A stretch of 64,000 nucleotides of DNA from Methylophilales bacterium HTCC2181 (GCA_000168995.1 AAUX01000001.1:992001-1056000), one strand, 5' to 3'; numbered from the stretch's first letter, positions 47,546 to 56,475 are shown. The notes: generated by a model from the sequence alone, not told the origin. A program made the numbers and translations.

Positions 47546-48313
47546 CTTAACTAGTTTGGGTAGTGCCTGCCATGTGTTAGCCCTTATAATATCAGCTAAT
47601 TCTAAGGAATTTAACCCCCTTAAATCGGCAAAAAACTGGGCGATACGGACAACCTCGCTCGGTTGGTTATAGGCCTTACCTTGTAACCAAAAAGGAGGCA
47701 TATCAGGAGCGTCGGTTTCCAGCACAATCGAGTTTATTGGCAGGGATTTTGCTAAATCTTGAAGATGGGTTGCTCGGGGGTTTGTCATCGCCCCTCCAAA
47801 GCCGAGTTTAAATCCTCGTTCGATCAATTGTTCTGCCTGCTGAAAACTACCATTAAAAGCATGCGCAATCCCTCCCCTCACCTCGACCCTTCTCAGGTGT
47901 TTCAAAATAAGATCAATAGCGGAACGTACATGCATAATAACCGGCAAATCAAACTCACTCGCTATCCGTAATTGCTCAGAGAAGTAATATTCCTGTACAT
48001 CGATATTATTTTTACTGACAAACAAATCCAGCCCTGTTTCGCCAATAGCAACAGGGTTATGCTGCCTGACTTTCTGGGTCAATACCTCCAGATCCTCCGG
48101 ATTCATTGTTTTTACGAATAACGGGTGCACACCGAGAGCATAACAACACTCTGGATAGGCCTCAGAGAGACTGATAACGGTATCGATGTTATGTACATCC
48201 ACCGAAGGAATAACGATAGCATCCACCCCCTGTTTTCTGGATTCGTGCATAACTGAGTGGATATGGGTTTGTAATGGATGGAAGTCAAGGTGGCAATGGG
48301 TATCAATCCACAT
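47534..48313 (-). CDS. tatD: TatD family metal-dependent DNase
   Basis: 259 residues, TIM-barrel metallohydrolase. WIDTHCHLDFHPL at the start, AIGETGLDLF, LPVIMHVRSA, GGIAHAFNGSFQQAEQLIERGF and IVLETDAPDMPPFW give the metal-binding residues of TatD/YcfH-type proteins. Probable 3'-5' DNase or related phosphodiesterase in the cytoplasm. Directly adjoins ribD (no gap), so probably the last gene of glyA-nrdR-ribD-tatD. Confidence 0.9.
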   Translation of the reverse strand: MWIDTHCHLDFHPLQTHIHSVMHESRKQGVDAIVIPSVDVHNIDTVISLSEAYPECCYALGVHPLFVKTMNPEDLEVLTQKVRQHNPVAIGETGLDLFVSKNNIDVQEYYFSEQLRIASEFDLPVIMHVRSAIDLILKHLRRVEVRGGIAHAFNGSFQQAEQLIERGFKLGFGGAMTNPRATHLQDLAKSLPINSIVLETDAPDMPPFWLQGKAYNQPSEVVRIAQFFADLRGLNSLELADIIRANTWQALPKLVKLCT

Positions 48314-49405
48314 TTAAGCTTTTATCACCTGCATAATCATCCTAAGATCCTCGCCAAATTGACGAATATCTATTTGTTTTAATCTAATCTTTTGCTCCAT
48401 CGAAGTCATGATGGGATGATGGAATAAGGGGTTAGCATTGCCTCCCATAATAATCGGGGCCTGATAAATGATGAGCTCATCAACCAAACCAAGTTCTAAT
48501 AACTGTCCGTTGAGGGTGGGTCCGCTTTCGACTAAAACCTCATTAAATGCCAAAGAAGCCAACTGCTGCATAAGCACTTCAAGGTCTATACGATTGTCTT
48601 TGCTGGTAATGGGGATTAAACGCACACCCTGAGCTTCGAGCTGACTCGCTTTGTTGTGGGGATCATTGCAAAACATCAGTATAATATTTTTCTGCTTGAG
48701 TATCTGGGCCTCAGGGTCAATCGACAGGTGGGTATCCGCAATAACCCTAAACGGTTGATCGCTCTCGTCAAGATTCCGTACATTTAACCGGGGATTGTCT
48801 TTATGGATAGTTCCGACGCCAGTGAGAATGGCACAAGCCCTTGCCCTCCATTGCTGCACATCTTGTCTGGAAGCTTCCGACGTGATCCATTGACTATCCC
48901 CGTTAGCCAGTGCCGTTCTTCCATCTATTGAGGATGCAATTTTTGATCGGACATAGGGAAGATTTTTCGTCATTCTAGAAAAAAAACCGGTGTTTAACGC
49001 TTCTGCTTGCAGCCTTAATACATCCTCCACCACTTCGATGCCATGACTTCTTAATACCGCCAATCCTTTGCCATTCACTAGAGGATTAGGGTCTGAGGAG
49101 GCCACAACCACCTTTGTTACGCCACTGGACAGGATAAGATCAACACATGGTGGCGTTTTGCCAACGTGCCCACACGGCTCAAGGGTAATGTATAAGGTTG
49201 ATCCTTTAGCACCCGCCCCTGCTTCTTTTAAGGCTAATACTTCCGCGTGATCTTTGCCGGCCTTGGCATGAAAACCGCTACCTATAACCACACTATCTTT
49301 CACCGCTATGGCACCCACCACAGGATTGGGTTGCGTTTTACCCAGCCCTTGTTTTGCTAAACTGATGGCTAGCGCCATAAATTCAGTATGTAAATCGTGA
49401 CTCAT
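48314..49405 (-). CDS. ribD: Bifunctional riboflavin biosynthesis deaminase/reductase
   Basis: 363 residues. N-terminal cytidine-deaminase-like zinc domain: NPVVGAIAVKD, KDHAEVLALKEAG, LEPCGHVGKTPPCVD. C-terminal reductase: RSKIASSIDGRTALANGDSQWIT, RACAILTGVGTIHKDNP and EVLVESGPTLNGQLL. Performs steps two and three of riboflavin synthesis. It starts 9 nt after nrdR ends; this grouping is common in Proteobacteria. Confidence 0.95.
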   Translation of the reverse strand: MSHDLHTEFMALAISLAKQGLGKTQPNPVVGAIAVKDSVVIGSGFHAKAGKDHAEVLALKEAGAGAKGSTLYITLEPCGHVGKTPPCVDLILSSGVTKVVVASSDPNPLVNGKGLAVLRSHGIEVVEDVLRLQAEALNTGFFSRMTKNLPYVRSKIASSIDGRTALANGDSQWITSEASRQDVQQWRARACAILTGVGTIHKDNPRLNVRNLDESDQPFRVIADTHLSIDPEAQILKQKNIILMFCNDPHNKASQLEAQGVRLIPITSKDNRIDLEVLMQQLASLAFNEVLVESGPTLNGQLLELGLVDELIIYQAPIIMGGNANPLFHHPIMTSMEQKIRLKQIDIRQFGEDLRMIMQVIKA

Positions 49406-49414
49406 GGAATTAAT

Positions 49415-49861
49415 CTAATCCAAGTCTTTTATAGCGTTATTAAAATCCGCTATGTCGGTAAAGCTTCGATAAACTGAGGCAAATCTGATGTAAGCGACTT
49501 TATCTAATTTTTTTAATTCCTGCATGACATCCTCCCCTAAATCACGGGAATAAATCTCTCGCTCTCCATTGGCCAAAATCTTTATCACTATTCTTTCTAC
49601 CGCTTGGTCAATGAACTCTACCGGGACCGGTCTTTTATGAAGTGCTCGAGTCAGTGAGTGTAATAATTTCTCTCGATGAAACTCTTCTCTTTTTCCGTCT
49701 TGCTTCACCACTTGCGGTAAGGTTAGCTCGATATGCTCATAAGTCGTAAAGCGTTTCTCACAGGCAACGCAACGCCTTCTTCTTCTAATAGAATTTCCCT
49801 GCTCATTCACTCGCGAGTCAATGACTTGGGTATCGTCGGTTATGCAAAAAGGACATTTCAT
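49415..49861 (-). CDS. nrdR: Transcriptional repressor NrdR
   Basis: 148 residues. N-terminal zinc ribbon [17 protein letters not shown] and [21 protein letters not shown]-terminal ATP-cone ([20 protein letters not shown]). Represses ribonucleotide reductase genes in response to ATP/dATP. It lies 6 nt downstream of glyA. Length and motifs are canonical. Confidence 0.97.
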   Translation of the reverse strand: MKCPFCITDDTQVIDSRVNEQGNSIRRRRRCVACEKRFTTYEHIELTLPQVVKQDGKREEFHREKLLHSLTRALHKRPVPVEFIDQAVERIVIKILANGEREIYSRDLGEDVMQELKKLDKVAYIRFASVYRSFTDIADFNNAIKDLD

Positions 49862-49867
49862 ATCGGC

Positions 49868-51115
49868 CTACTTCTCATACACGGGGAAACGCGAGGTTAG
49901 CGCAACAACCTGTTCTTTTACCTTAGCGATACTTCCCTCGTTCGTCGGGTCATCCAAGATATCCGCTATAAAGTTTGCGACCATGGTGGCTTCGGTTTCA
50001 ACAAAGCCTCTCGTAGTGATGGCAGGCGTTCCTAACCTTACCCCCGACGTTACAAACGGACTTTCAGGGTCATTAGGAATAGAGTTTTTATTCACCGTAA
50101 TATGTGCCTTGCTTAACAAGATATCCGCCGCCTTTCCCGTCAGATTTTTTGGCCTTAGGTCCACCAAAAATACATGCGATTCGGTTCTTCCGGATATGAT
50201 GCGGTAGCCTCTTGTTTGCAGTTGACTTGCCATCGCTTGGGCATTTTTAATGACCTGCGCCTGGTAGTCCTGAAACTCCGGTTTTAATGCCTCTAAAAAT
50301 GCAGTCGCTTTTCCAGCAATCACATGCATCAGAGGGCCCCCTTGGATTCCAGGAAAAACAAAAGAGTTAATAATTTTTTCAAATTCGGGCTTAGCAATAA
50401 TAAACCCCCCACGTGGACCCCTTAAGGACTTATGCGTAGTGGACGTAACAAAATCTGCGTAAGGAACCGGATTGGGGTAGACTTTTCCTGCAATGAGGCC
50501 GGAGTAATGCGCCATATCCACCATAAAATACGCTCCCACTTTTTTCGCGATTTCTGACATCCTCTCCCAGTCAAACCTTAAGGCATAGGCAGATGCGCCC
50601 CCAATAATTAATTTAGGCTTACTTTCAATAGCCAGTTTTTCCATTTCGTCGTAATCAATTTCCTCGTCTTCGTTTAGACCATAAGGAACAACGTTGAATA
50701 ACTTACCGGATAAATTAGCGGGCGAGCCATGGGTTAAGTGTCCTCCGTGACCAAGGTTCATACCCATAATGGTGTCGCCGGGTTTTAATACTGCAAAATA
50801 GACCGCTTGGTTGGCTTGGCTTCCTGAGTGAGGTTGGACATTGACATACTCTGCTCCGTACAATTGTTTTAAACGATCGATACATAACTGCTCCACCTGA
50901 TCCACGTATTCGCATCCACCATAAAACCTTTTAGCTATGTAGCCTTCCGCATATTTATTAGTTAATTGCGAGCCTTGGGCTTCCATCACCGCTGGACTGG
51001 TATAGTTTTCTGAGGCAATTAATTCTATGTGTGCTTCCTGACGCATCGTCTCACTAACAATGTGGTCCCACAAATCAGGATCCGATTTTTTTAATGGTAA
51101 TGATTTACTAAACAT
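49868..51115 (-). CDS. glyA: Serine hydroxymethyltransferase
   Basis: 415 residues. [67 protein letters not shown] and [16 protein letters not shown] with the PLP lysine. Interconverts serine and glycine with one-carbon transfer to tetrahydrofolate; relevant to C1 metabolism in a methylotroph and links to glycine made by tdh-kbl. Divergent from iscX across a 143-nt AT-rich intergenic region that should hold promoters for both. Confidence 0.97.
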   Translation of the reverse strand: MFSKSLPLKKSDPDLWDHIVSETMRQEAHIELIASENYTSPAVMEAQGSQLTNKYAEGYIAKRFYGGCEYVDQVEQLCIDRLKQLYGAEYVNVQPHSGSQANQAVYFAVLKPGDTIMGMNLGHGGHLTHGSPANLSGKLFNVVPYGLNEDEEIDYDEMEKLAIESKPKLIIGGASAYALRFDWERMSEIAKKVGAYFMVDMAHYSGLIAGKVYPNPVPYADFVTSTTHKSLRGPRGGFIIAKPEFEKIINSFVFPGIQGGPLMHVIAGKATAFLEALKPEFQDYQAQVIKNAQAMASQLQTRGYRIISGRTESHVFLVDLRPKNLTGKAADILLSKAHITVNKNSIPNDPESPFVTSGVRLGTPAITTRGFVETEATMVANFIADILDDPTNEGSIAKVKEQVVALTSRFPVYEK

Positions 51116-51258
51116 AAAGTCTCGCTTTAAAGAGTTGCAATTGTAAGGGTGTAATAAGGTATTATTTTAACATGTTAAAAAACGCAATTTCTCATGTTTT
51201 ATGTATATTAAGAAGACAAAGGGAAGAATATTAAATTCAAAAAAAAGGTTACGAGATT

Positions 51259-51453
51259 ATGAATTGGACAGATACCCAAACAATTGCAGAAAATTTATAT
51301 GACATTCATCCGGACATAGACCCAAAAACGATTCGTTTTACCGATTTATTGCAATGGATCTTAGCTCTGGATGGGTTTGAGGGGGACCCCGAAAAGTGCG
51401 GAGAAAGGATTTTAGAGGCTATACAGCTAGCTTGGATTGAGGAGTATGAGTAA
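51259..51453 (+). CDS. iscX: Fe-S assembly protein IscX
   Basis: 64 residues, standard length. NWTDTQTIAENLYDIHPDID and RFTDLLQWILALDGFEGDPE, ending AIQLAWIEE, identify IscX (YfhJ), a small acidic partner of IscS that modulates Fe-S cluster assembly. It is separated here from the isc operon. Its TAA overlaps the start of the hexomutase gene. Confidence 0.95.
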   Translation: MNWTDTQTIAENLYDIHPDIDPKTIRFTDLLQWILALDGFEGDPEKCGERILEAIQLAWIEEYE

Positions 51454-52828
51454 GTCTGGTATTGAAAAAAATATTTTTAAAGCTTACGACATTAGAGGTA
51501 TTGTCGGGGAATCCCTTGATGCCTTTTCGGTAGAGCTTATCGGCCGCTCTATCGGTAGTGAGGCGGTATCCCAAAAGCAACAGACGATTTGTGTCGGTTA
51601 CGACGGGCGACTGTCTAGCCCGGAATTATGCGAAGCCCTCATTAAGGGCTTGCTCTCAACCGGTATTAAGGTGATTGACATTGGTTTGGTTACCACCCCT
51701 ATGCTGTACTTTAGTACCCACTTTCTAGAAACCCATTCGGGTGTCATGATTACCGGGAGTCATAACCCCCCTAATTACAACGGCTTTAAAATGATGATTG
51801 CAGGTGAGACTATTTCCTCGGATCAAATTCAGTCGCTGTATGAGCGAATTATCAATCAACGGTTTTTAACCGGTTTGGGTAGCTCTACCCAAACAAACAT
51901 TCAAGACCACTATTTAGCAGCTATTTACCAGGACATCAACATCCATCGGCCCATAAAAATCACCATTGATTGTGGTAATGGAGCGGGTGGTATTTGTGCC
52001 GAAGAGCTTTTTCGGGGCTTGGGGGCGGAGGTGAAAGCATTGTATTGTGATGTCGATGGGAACTTTCCCAACCACCATCCCGACCCCTCTAATCCAGATA
52101 ACTTAATCGACCTCCAACATAATCTAGCCACCACTGATAGCGAGTTAGGGTTAGCATTTGATGGGGATGCAGATCGGCTAGGTGTTGTCACAAAGTCCGG
52201 TGAAATCATCTATCCTGATCGACAGTTATTGTTATTTGCGGAATCGGTATTAAAAAATCACCCCGGTGCTACCGTTATTTTTGATGTGAAGTCGACCAAG
52301 CATCTTTTTCAGTGGATAAGGGATAAGGGGGGGGTTCCTCTTATATGGAAAACCGGTCATTCCCTCATTAAGAAAAAAATGAAGGAAAGTAACGCCATCC
52401 TAGCAGGAGAAATGAGTGGCCATACATTCTTTAATGACAAATGGTATGGTTTCGATGATGGGTTATATGCAGGGGCAAGAATGCTTGAGATCTTGAGTCA
52501 GTTTGATGACCCTTCAGCCGTCCTAGAATCATTGCCAAAAAGCGTCAGCACCCCCGAATTAAATATCCAGCTGGATGAGGGTCAGCAACATCAGATCATC
52601 CAAGCCTTACAAGAGGAAGCAATTTTTGTCGACGCCATTAATGTTATCAAGATCGATGGATTAAGGGTGGAGTATGAAAGCGGCTTTGGTTTAATGCGAG
52701 CATCGAATACAACGCCCGTTATTGTTCTTAGGTTTGAGGCTGAAAGTGCGGCAGAATTAGCCACCATACAAAAAGATTTTAAAGTATGCCTTGAAAAATA
52801 TATAGAGAAAGATAGAATTCCTTTCTGA
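51446..52828 (+). CDS. Phosphomannomutase/phosphoglucomutase
   Basis: 460 residues from ATG 51446, which overlaps the iscX stop. AlgC-type alpha-D-phosphohexomutase: FKAYDIRGIVGESLD, VMITGSHNPPNYNGFKM with the phosphoserine, LAFDGDADRLGVV (metal loop), AGEMSGHTFFNDKWYGFDDG (sugar-binding loop) and YESGFGLMRASNTTPVIVLR (phosphate-binding loop). It should supply mannose-1-phosphate to manC and glucose-1-phosphate to rmlA, rfbF and UDP-glucose formation, so it serves the polysaccharide locus. Confidence 0.93.
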   Translation: MSKSGIEKNIFKAYDIRGIVGESLDAFSVELIGRSIGSEAVSQKQQTICVGYDGRLSSPELCEALIKGLLSTGIKVIDIGLVTTPMLYFSTHFLETHSGVMITGSHNPPNYNGFKMMIAGETISSDQIQSLYERIINQRFLTGLGSSTQTNIQDHYLAAIYQDINIHRPIKITIDCGNGAGGICAEELFRGLGAEVKALYCDVDGNFPNHHPDPSNPDNLIDLQHNLATTDSELGLAFDGDADRLGVVTKSGEIIYPDRQLLLFAESVLKNHPGATVIFDVKSTKHLFQWIRDKGGVPLIWKTGHSLIKKKMKESNAILAGEMSGHTFFNDKWYGFDDGLYAGARMLEILSQFDDPSAVLESLPKSVSTPELNIQLDEGQQHQIIQALQEEAIFVDAINVIKIDGLRVEYESGFGLMRASNTTPVIVLRFEAESAAELATIQKDFKVCLEKYIEKDRIPF

Positions 52829-52829
52829 T

Positions 52830-53252
52830 ATGAAAATTTCTCAATTTTTACTAATGCTCACCATACCTCTCACAACCTCTGTGATGGCTGTCGAGCGGAG
52901 CCCTTCAACCGACAATGCCACGGCTTATATTATTAGCCCAGTCAACGGTGAAACAGTTTCCAACCCCGTAACAGTTATTTTTGGCTTAAAAAATATGGGT
53001 GTTGCTCCCGCTGGGATCAAAAAACCACATACCGGCCATCACCATTTGCTTATTAATGCAGGCCAGATACCAAAAATTAATCAACCCATTCCAAGCGATG
53101 ACCACCATCAGCATTTTGGTAAAGGGCAAACAGAGGTGTCTTTGACATTGCCTCTGGGCAAAAATACCCTACAACTGATGCTAGGGGATCATTTTCACAT
53201 CCCGCACAACCCACCGGTCATATCAAAAAAAATTACAATTATGGTTGAGTAG
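52830..53252 (+). CDS. DUF4399 periplasmic protein
   Basis: 140 residues with a signal peptide (FLLMLTIPLTTSVMAVE). The mature part is a small beta domain with VSNPVTVIFGLKNMGVAPAG, HTGHHHLLINAG, DDHHQHFGKGQTEVSLTLP and LGDHFHIPHNPPV, the His-rich DUF4399 pattern. The histidines suggest metal binding, but function is unknown. Starts 1 nt after the hexomutase stop and overlaps the convergent adhesin-like gene by 14 nt. Confidence 0.85.
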   Translation: MKISQFLLMLTIPLTTSVMAVERSPSTDNATAYIISPVNGETVSNPVTVIFGLKNMGVAPAGIKKPHTGHHHLLINAGQIPKINQPIPSDDHHQHFGKGQTEVSLTLPLGKNTLQLMLGDHFHIPHNPPVISKKITIMVE

Positions 53253-53646
53253 CCATTGCCTCTTGACAGGCAATACCATGGTATTCGGAGTTGACCGTAT
53301 TAGCTTTGATGTTTTCCCACTCTAATGCTGAGCTCTTACTAAATAGTGATTTTCCTGTGGCGTCTTCAGATGCATATAACGCGTAACCCATAATTCGCAT
53401 TGCATTGTTATTGCAGTCAAACTGAATCAAGCTTTTAATCGATTGGTATTGAAGGTTCATTGTTGTCTCGGCCATACCGTACGTTTCCATCACCCACATG
53501 CGGGTTTTTCCTTCAATCAAACGAAAATCTGCTAACTGAACATAAAAGCGTTTTTTTTGCTGCATGTCATCATGCATTAGCACCCAATTTTGAGCGGCGG
53601 CATGAATGGGAACGGTTAAACAGAGCAAGAGAGGGAAAATTTTCAT
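53239..53646 (-). CDS. Surface-adhesin protein E-like periplasmic/outer-surface protein
   Basis: 135 residues from ATG 53646 with signal peptide FPLLLCLTVPIHAAAQ. An upstream in-frame start (53703) would pass through a terminator stem and is rejected. The mature sequence WVLMHDDMQQKKRFYVQLAD and RMWVMETYG, then IKSLIQFDCNNNAMRIMGYA with a Cys paired to a later Cys (HGIACQE), follows the pattern of the surface-adhesin E domain. Role unknown. No strong ribosome site. Confidence 0.7.
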   Translation of the reverse strand: MKIFPLLLCLTVPIHAAAQNWVLMHDDMQQKKRFYVQLADFRLIEGKTRMWVMETYGMAETTMNLQYQSIKSLIQFDCNNNAMRIMGYALYASEDATGKSLFSKSSALEWENIKANTVNSEYHGIACQEAMATQP

Positions 53647-53670
53647 AATTTCATTATATAACAGACATAA

Positions 53671-53700
53671 AAAAAGCCTGGCATTAATGCCAGGCTTTTT
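53671..53700. terminator. Rho-independent terminator after pqqA copy 1
   Basis: Perfect palindromic stem around GCCTGGCAT/ATGCCAGGC with A and T runs (works on both strands). It follows the first-listed pqqA by 17 nt and separates it from the adhesin-like gene. Confidence 0.9.
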
Positions 53701-53717
53701 CATTAGAACAAATAAAA

Positions 53718-53789
53718 TTACTTGTTCATTACGTACATGGTTACTTCAAAACCAAAACGCATTTCAGTTGCTGATGGTGTTGTCCACAT
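53718..53789 (-). CDS. pqqA: PQQ precursor peptide PqqA (copy 1)
   Basis: 23 residues, MWTTPSATEMRFGFEVTMYV then MNK. The GFEVTMY core holds the Glu and Tyr that are joined and excised to form pyrroloquinoline quinone. AAGGAGAAATATT precedes the ATG. No pqqB, C, D or E is adjacent. It differs from copy 2 by one residue (Ser6 versus Gln6). Too short for ordinary gene finders. Confidence 0.95.
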   Translation of the reverse strand: MWTTPSATEMRFGFEVTMYVMNK

Positions 53790-53899
53790 AATATTTCTCC
53801 TTAAAGAAAAGTTAATAATTAAGACTTGGCTGAACATATAGGGCAAGTACATTGCCACATATGAAACGGCCAATCAGTAATTTCTGTATACATGATCAA

Positions 53900-53971
53900 T
53901 TACTTGTTCATTACATACATAGTTACTTCAAAACCAAAACGCATTTCAGTCGCTTGAGGTGTTGTCCACAT
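53900..53971 (-). CDS. pqqA: PQQ precursor peptide PqqA (copy 2)
   Basis: 23 residues, MWTTPQATEMRFGFEVTMYV then MNK, with the same Glu-x3-Tyr core and an AAGGAGAAATACT ribosome site. It precedes copy 1 by 110 nt in transcription order. Coding identity plus similar flanking (gttgtccaca... ttctcctt) shows a tandem duplication. The pair sits between two terminators, forming its own short transcript. Confidence 0.95.
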   Translation of the reverse strand: MWTTPQATEMRFGFEVTMYVMNK

Positions 53972-54033
53972 AGTATTTCTCCTTGTTTATGGTTAATAAG
54001 ATCATTAAACATAAACCAGATCATTGAAGATAC

Positions 54034-54061
54034 ATTTTAATAACCCAAATGTAAGGTTCAA
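54034..54061 (-). promoter_or_regulatory. Candidate promoter of the pqqA pair
   Basis: Minus-strand TTGAAC (54056-54061), 16-nt spacer, TAAAAT (54034-54039), about 60 nt before pqqA copy 2. A reasonable sigma-70-type match placed just after the terminator at 54166-54201. Confidence 0.45.
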
Positions 54062-54165
54062 CTTGAGATTTACAAAAACTATATTAGACCTTTGCGAATT
54101 AATGTATATGAAGATCTACATGAAGATTTGCTAAGTAAAATCATGAGATCCCCCGTAAGTATAGG

Positions 54166-54201
54166 CCATAAAAAAGGGCCTACTTAGGCCCTTTTTTATG
54201 G
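54166..54201. terminator. Rho-independent terminator after the repeat lipoprotein gene
   Basis: Stem GGGCCT/AGGCCC with ACTT loop (54176-54191), extended by A and T runs and outer CCATA/TATGG pairs. Lies 12 nt after the lipoprotein stop on the minus strand. Confidence 0.9.
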
Positions 54202-54213
54202 CATAAATCCCTC

Positions 54214-54510
54214 TTAGTCTAGGCCAAGATCCACAACGTCATCAGCATCAGGTGATGCATTAAATGGGCCGTTTCCACCAATCAGCAATGCATCGGTTGG
54301 GTGAAATGCCTTTTCAGTTGATCCGGTAAGGTCTGGGCCCTCGTCTTCTGGGAACAGATCAACCATATCGGTTTCATCTGGTGAAGGATTAAATCCTCCA
54401 TTACCACCAATCAGCAATGCATCTGTTGGGTGGAATTCTTTTTCTGGTTCAGGCTGAACACAACCAGCCAATAAAAATGCTCCGAGTACGCCTACTAACA
54501 AATGTTTCAT
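54214..54510 (-). CDS. Lipoprotein with two tandem 30-residue repeats
   Basis: 98 residues. Signal peptide II with lipobox LLAGC (Cys17). The mature part is two near-identical units, EKEFHPTDALLIGGNGGFNP plus SPDETDMVDL, and EKAFHPTDALLIGGNGPFNA plus SPDADDVVDL, joined by an acidic linker (FPEDEGPDLTGST). Very acidic, with repeated Asp that could bind calcium or a similar cation. No known family recognised. Ribosome site AGGAGAG lies upstream. Located between pqqA and a Sel1 gene. Confidence 0.8.
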   Translation of the reverse strand: MKHLLVGVLGAFLLAGCVQPEPEKEFHPTDALLIGGNGGFNPSPDETDMVDLFPEDEGPDLTGSTEKAFHPTDALLIGGNGPFNASPDADDVVDLGLD

Positions 54511-54649
54511 TTAATCTCTCCTGTAAAATTAAAGGTAACTTCTTATAGATAGTGCCGTCATTTTAACCATTGAAGTTAACCTCATGGCTCAAACAATTAA
54601 TTTATTATTAGTTCATTAACCAATTTTGTCAAGATTTGAGGGGTAGGAA

Positions 54650-55249
54650 TTATTTCTCATACTCTTTTAAGAAAACCGTCGCTAAATTAAAGCCTAATTC
54701 ACTGGATTTGAGAATCAACTCATAGGCACGTTTTTTTTCTTCAGGAACGATGTAGCCATAATAATAAAGCAGACCTAGGGAGAAGTTGGCGCGAGGATGA
54801 TGATTACCCGCAGCCTGCTTAAGCCATGGCCAAGCCTCCGCTTTACTAACCCCCTTGTCATTAGCATACAGCTTCCACATCAAATATTGCGCCTCAATAT
54901 CTCCCTGGTTGCCCTTCTTTCTCAAGGCATTAAGATCATTTTTTGCGACCTTAGTTATGGGTCCATAGATATTAATAAATAATCTATTGTCAGGATTAAC
55001 GGCCAGCAACTCCTTATGTATGGGGCTGGCTTCTCGTGCTATTTTCTTGAGGTAATGAGTGGCTTGCTGATGATCTTGAAGCGCGGCTATAAAAAGCCAG
55101 TTAGAGGGTTGATTGCTATGACTGCTTATTTCTCGCATGCCTTGCTCAAACTGTGAGGGGGGATGGCCGTCCTGTGCCATTTGTAATACATCTCCCGCAA
55201 ATGCACTATGAATGAGGGTTAGTGAAAGACAGATGAGGATTCTAAACAT
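54650..55249 (-). CDS. Sel1-repeat (TPR-like) periplasmic protein
   Basis: 199 residues with a signal peptide (ILICLSLTLIHSAFAGD). The repeats KGNQGDIEAQYLMWKLYAND and AGNHHPRANFSLGLLYYYGY with following KRAYELILKSSELG are Sel1-type units, which act as protein-interaction scaffolds. Only two to three repeats are clear. Neighbours do not fix its partner. Confidence 0.78.
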   Translation of the reverse strand: MFRILICLSLTLIHSAFAGDVLQMAQDGHPPSQFEQGMREISSHSNQPSNWLFIAALQDHQQATHYLKKIAREASPIHKELLAVNPDNRLFINIYGPITKVAKNDLNALRKKGNQGDIEAQYLMWKLYANDKGVSKAEAWPWLKQAAGNHHPRANFSLGLLYYYGYIVPEEKKRAYELILKSSELGFNLATVFLKEYEK

Positions 55250-55323
55250 AATAGTTACATAGACTTTTAAGGTAATTTGTATTAAGTTAACACTATAGAT
55301 TTTATTTAGGTTAAATTGTTTCT

Positions 55324-56073
55324 ATGATTTTGCGTATTTTTTTCTTATTGTTGATGTTCAGTCCTTTCACGGCTTCGGCGGAAGCTAATCCGGAATTGTG
55401 GCCCTATGTCAAAGAAAGACTCTTTCAAGACCGCGTCATTAATGAGGCGGATTTTTTAACTATCTCCGGTCCAAGAAGGGCCTCAAGTGGAGCTCAGGTA
55501 CCCGTAACGATAAAGCTCGACACCCCCAAAAACATCGAGATGAAGAACGTATTCTTAATTATTGATGCCAACCCTACCCAGCTAGCTGCAACCTACCAGC
55601 TATCCAAACATTCTCAAGAGCTCGATCTCTCGACAAGAATCCGGATGGAAACAGACTCTTTTGTTCGTGTTGTAGGTGAAGACGGCAACGGTAAACTCTA
55701 TATGAGCGCCATTCCCATAAGGGCATCAGGCGGCTGCAGCGGATATATGGACGTGCACGACCCAGAGCTCACAACCGATCTTGGAAAAATTCTTGCCAAA
55801 ACTAAGGACCGTTTCCTTACCACAAGAATTAAACATCCAAACTTTACCGGACTTCAAAAGGATCTCGATTCGGGGGGGTATATTCCCAGATGGATAGTAG
55901 AGGAAATTATTTATGTGAGTAATGAAGAGGTGCTGTTGGTCGCAAAAAACAGGATATCCATGAGCCAGGACCCTTATCTCAAGTTTAAGATTAATTCAGG
56001 TACAAAAGAATCCATTAATATTATGGTAAGAGACACCAAGGGGAATGGATTTACTAAAGACGTTAGTATCTAG
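55324..56073 (+). CDS. SoxYZ-like carrier protein of the quinoprotein-dehydrogenase type
   Basis: 249 residues with a signal peptide (FFLLLMFSPFTASAEA). The N-terminal half is SoxY-like and includes the SGGCSGYMD cysteine motif at about residue 138 (SoxY carries a GGCGG swinging arm), the C-terminal half is SoxZ-like (YIPRWIVEEIIYVSNEEVLL). This fused form is known next to PQQ-dependent dehydrogenase genes in methylotrophs. Nearby pqqA agrees with that link, but no xoxF or mxaF gene is in the window. Carrier substrate unknown. Confidence 0.82.
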   Translation: MILRIFFLLLMFSPFTASAEANPELWPYVKERLFQDRVINEADFLTISGPRRASSGAQVPVTIKLDTPKNIEMKNVFLIIDANPTQLAATYQLSKHSQELDLSTRIRMETDSFVRVVGEDGNGKLYMSAIPIRASGGCSGYMDVHDPELTTDLGKILAKTKDRFLTTRIKHPNFTGLQKDLDSGGYIPRWIVEEIIYVSNEEVLLVAKNRISMSQDPYLKFKINSGTKESINIMVRDTKGNGFTKDVSI

Positions 56074-56081
56074 TCCAGTAT

Positions 56082-56450
56082 CTACCTACTCAATCGCAAA
56101 TTTGACCGTATCTCATGATAAAGATTTCCTAGTACCGGAAAGATTCCAATAAATAAAAATATCAAAAAAATATACAGATTTTTTAGCATGCTAGGGCCAT
56201 AACTTTGCACCAATGATGTTAATTCAATGATGCGTTTCTGATTCGCGTTTAGGTCTTTTAAGTCACTTTGTTTCAAGACATCAAACCCACAGTCTGTGCT
56301 TAATGTTTCACAGTAAGTAATTTGTGTGTGGAGCTCCTTGGTAAAGATCTGATGGGAAAAATATTCGTTAATCGTTAAGAAGATGCACAGGAAAAATCCT
56401 ATGCTAAAAAATAACCAAAAAAAAGGTTTCTGCGACTCTCTAAATAACAA
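56082..56450 (-). CDS. Two-span membrane protein, unknown
   Basis: 122 residues, two hydrophobic segments (FFWLFFSIGFFLCIFLTI near the start and LKNLYIFLIFLFIGIFPVLG near the end) with a periplasmic-size loop containing two cysteines (ITYCETLSTDCGFDVLKQSD) that may form a disulfide. No family recognised. Convergent with the SoxYZ-like gene (8 nt apart). Confidence 0.6.
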   Translation of the reverse strand: MLFRESQKPFFWLFFSIGFFLCIFLTINEYFSHQIFTKELHTQITYCETLSTDCGFDVLKQSDLKDLNANQKRIIELTSLVQSYGPSMLKNLYIFLIFLFIGIFPVLGNLYHEIRSNLRLSR

Positions 56451-56475
56451 ACTGATAACTCCTTAGTGTGAACAG

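Noticed and set aside
53647-53703. Longer start for the surface-adhesin-like protein
   Set aside because: The extra codons run through the stem of the terminator at 53671-53700, and the shorter form starts directly with a good signal peptide.
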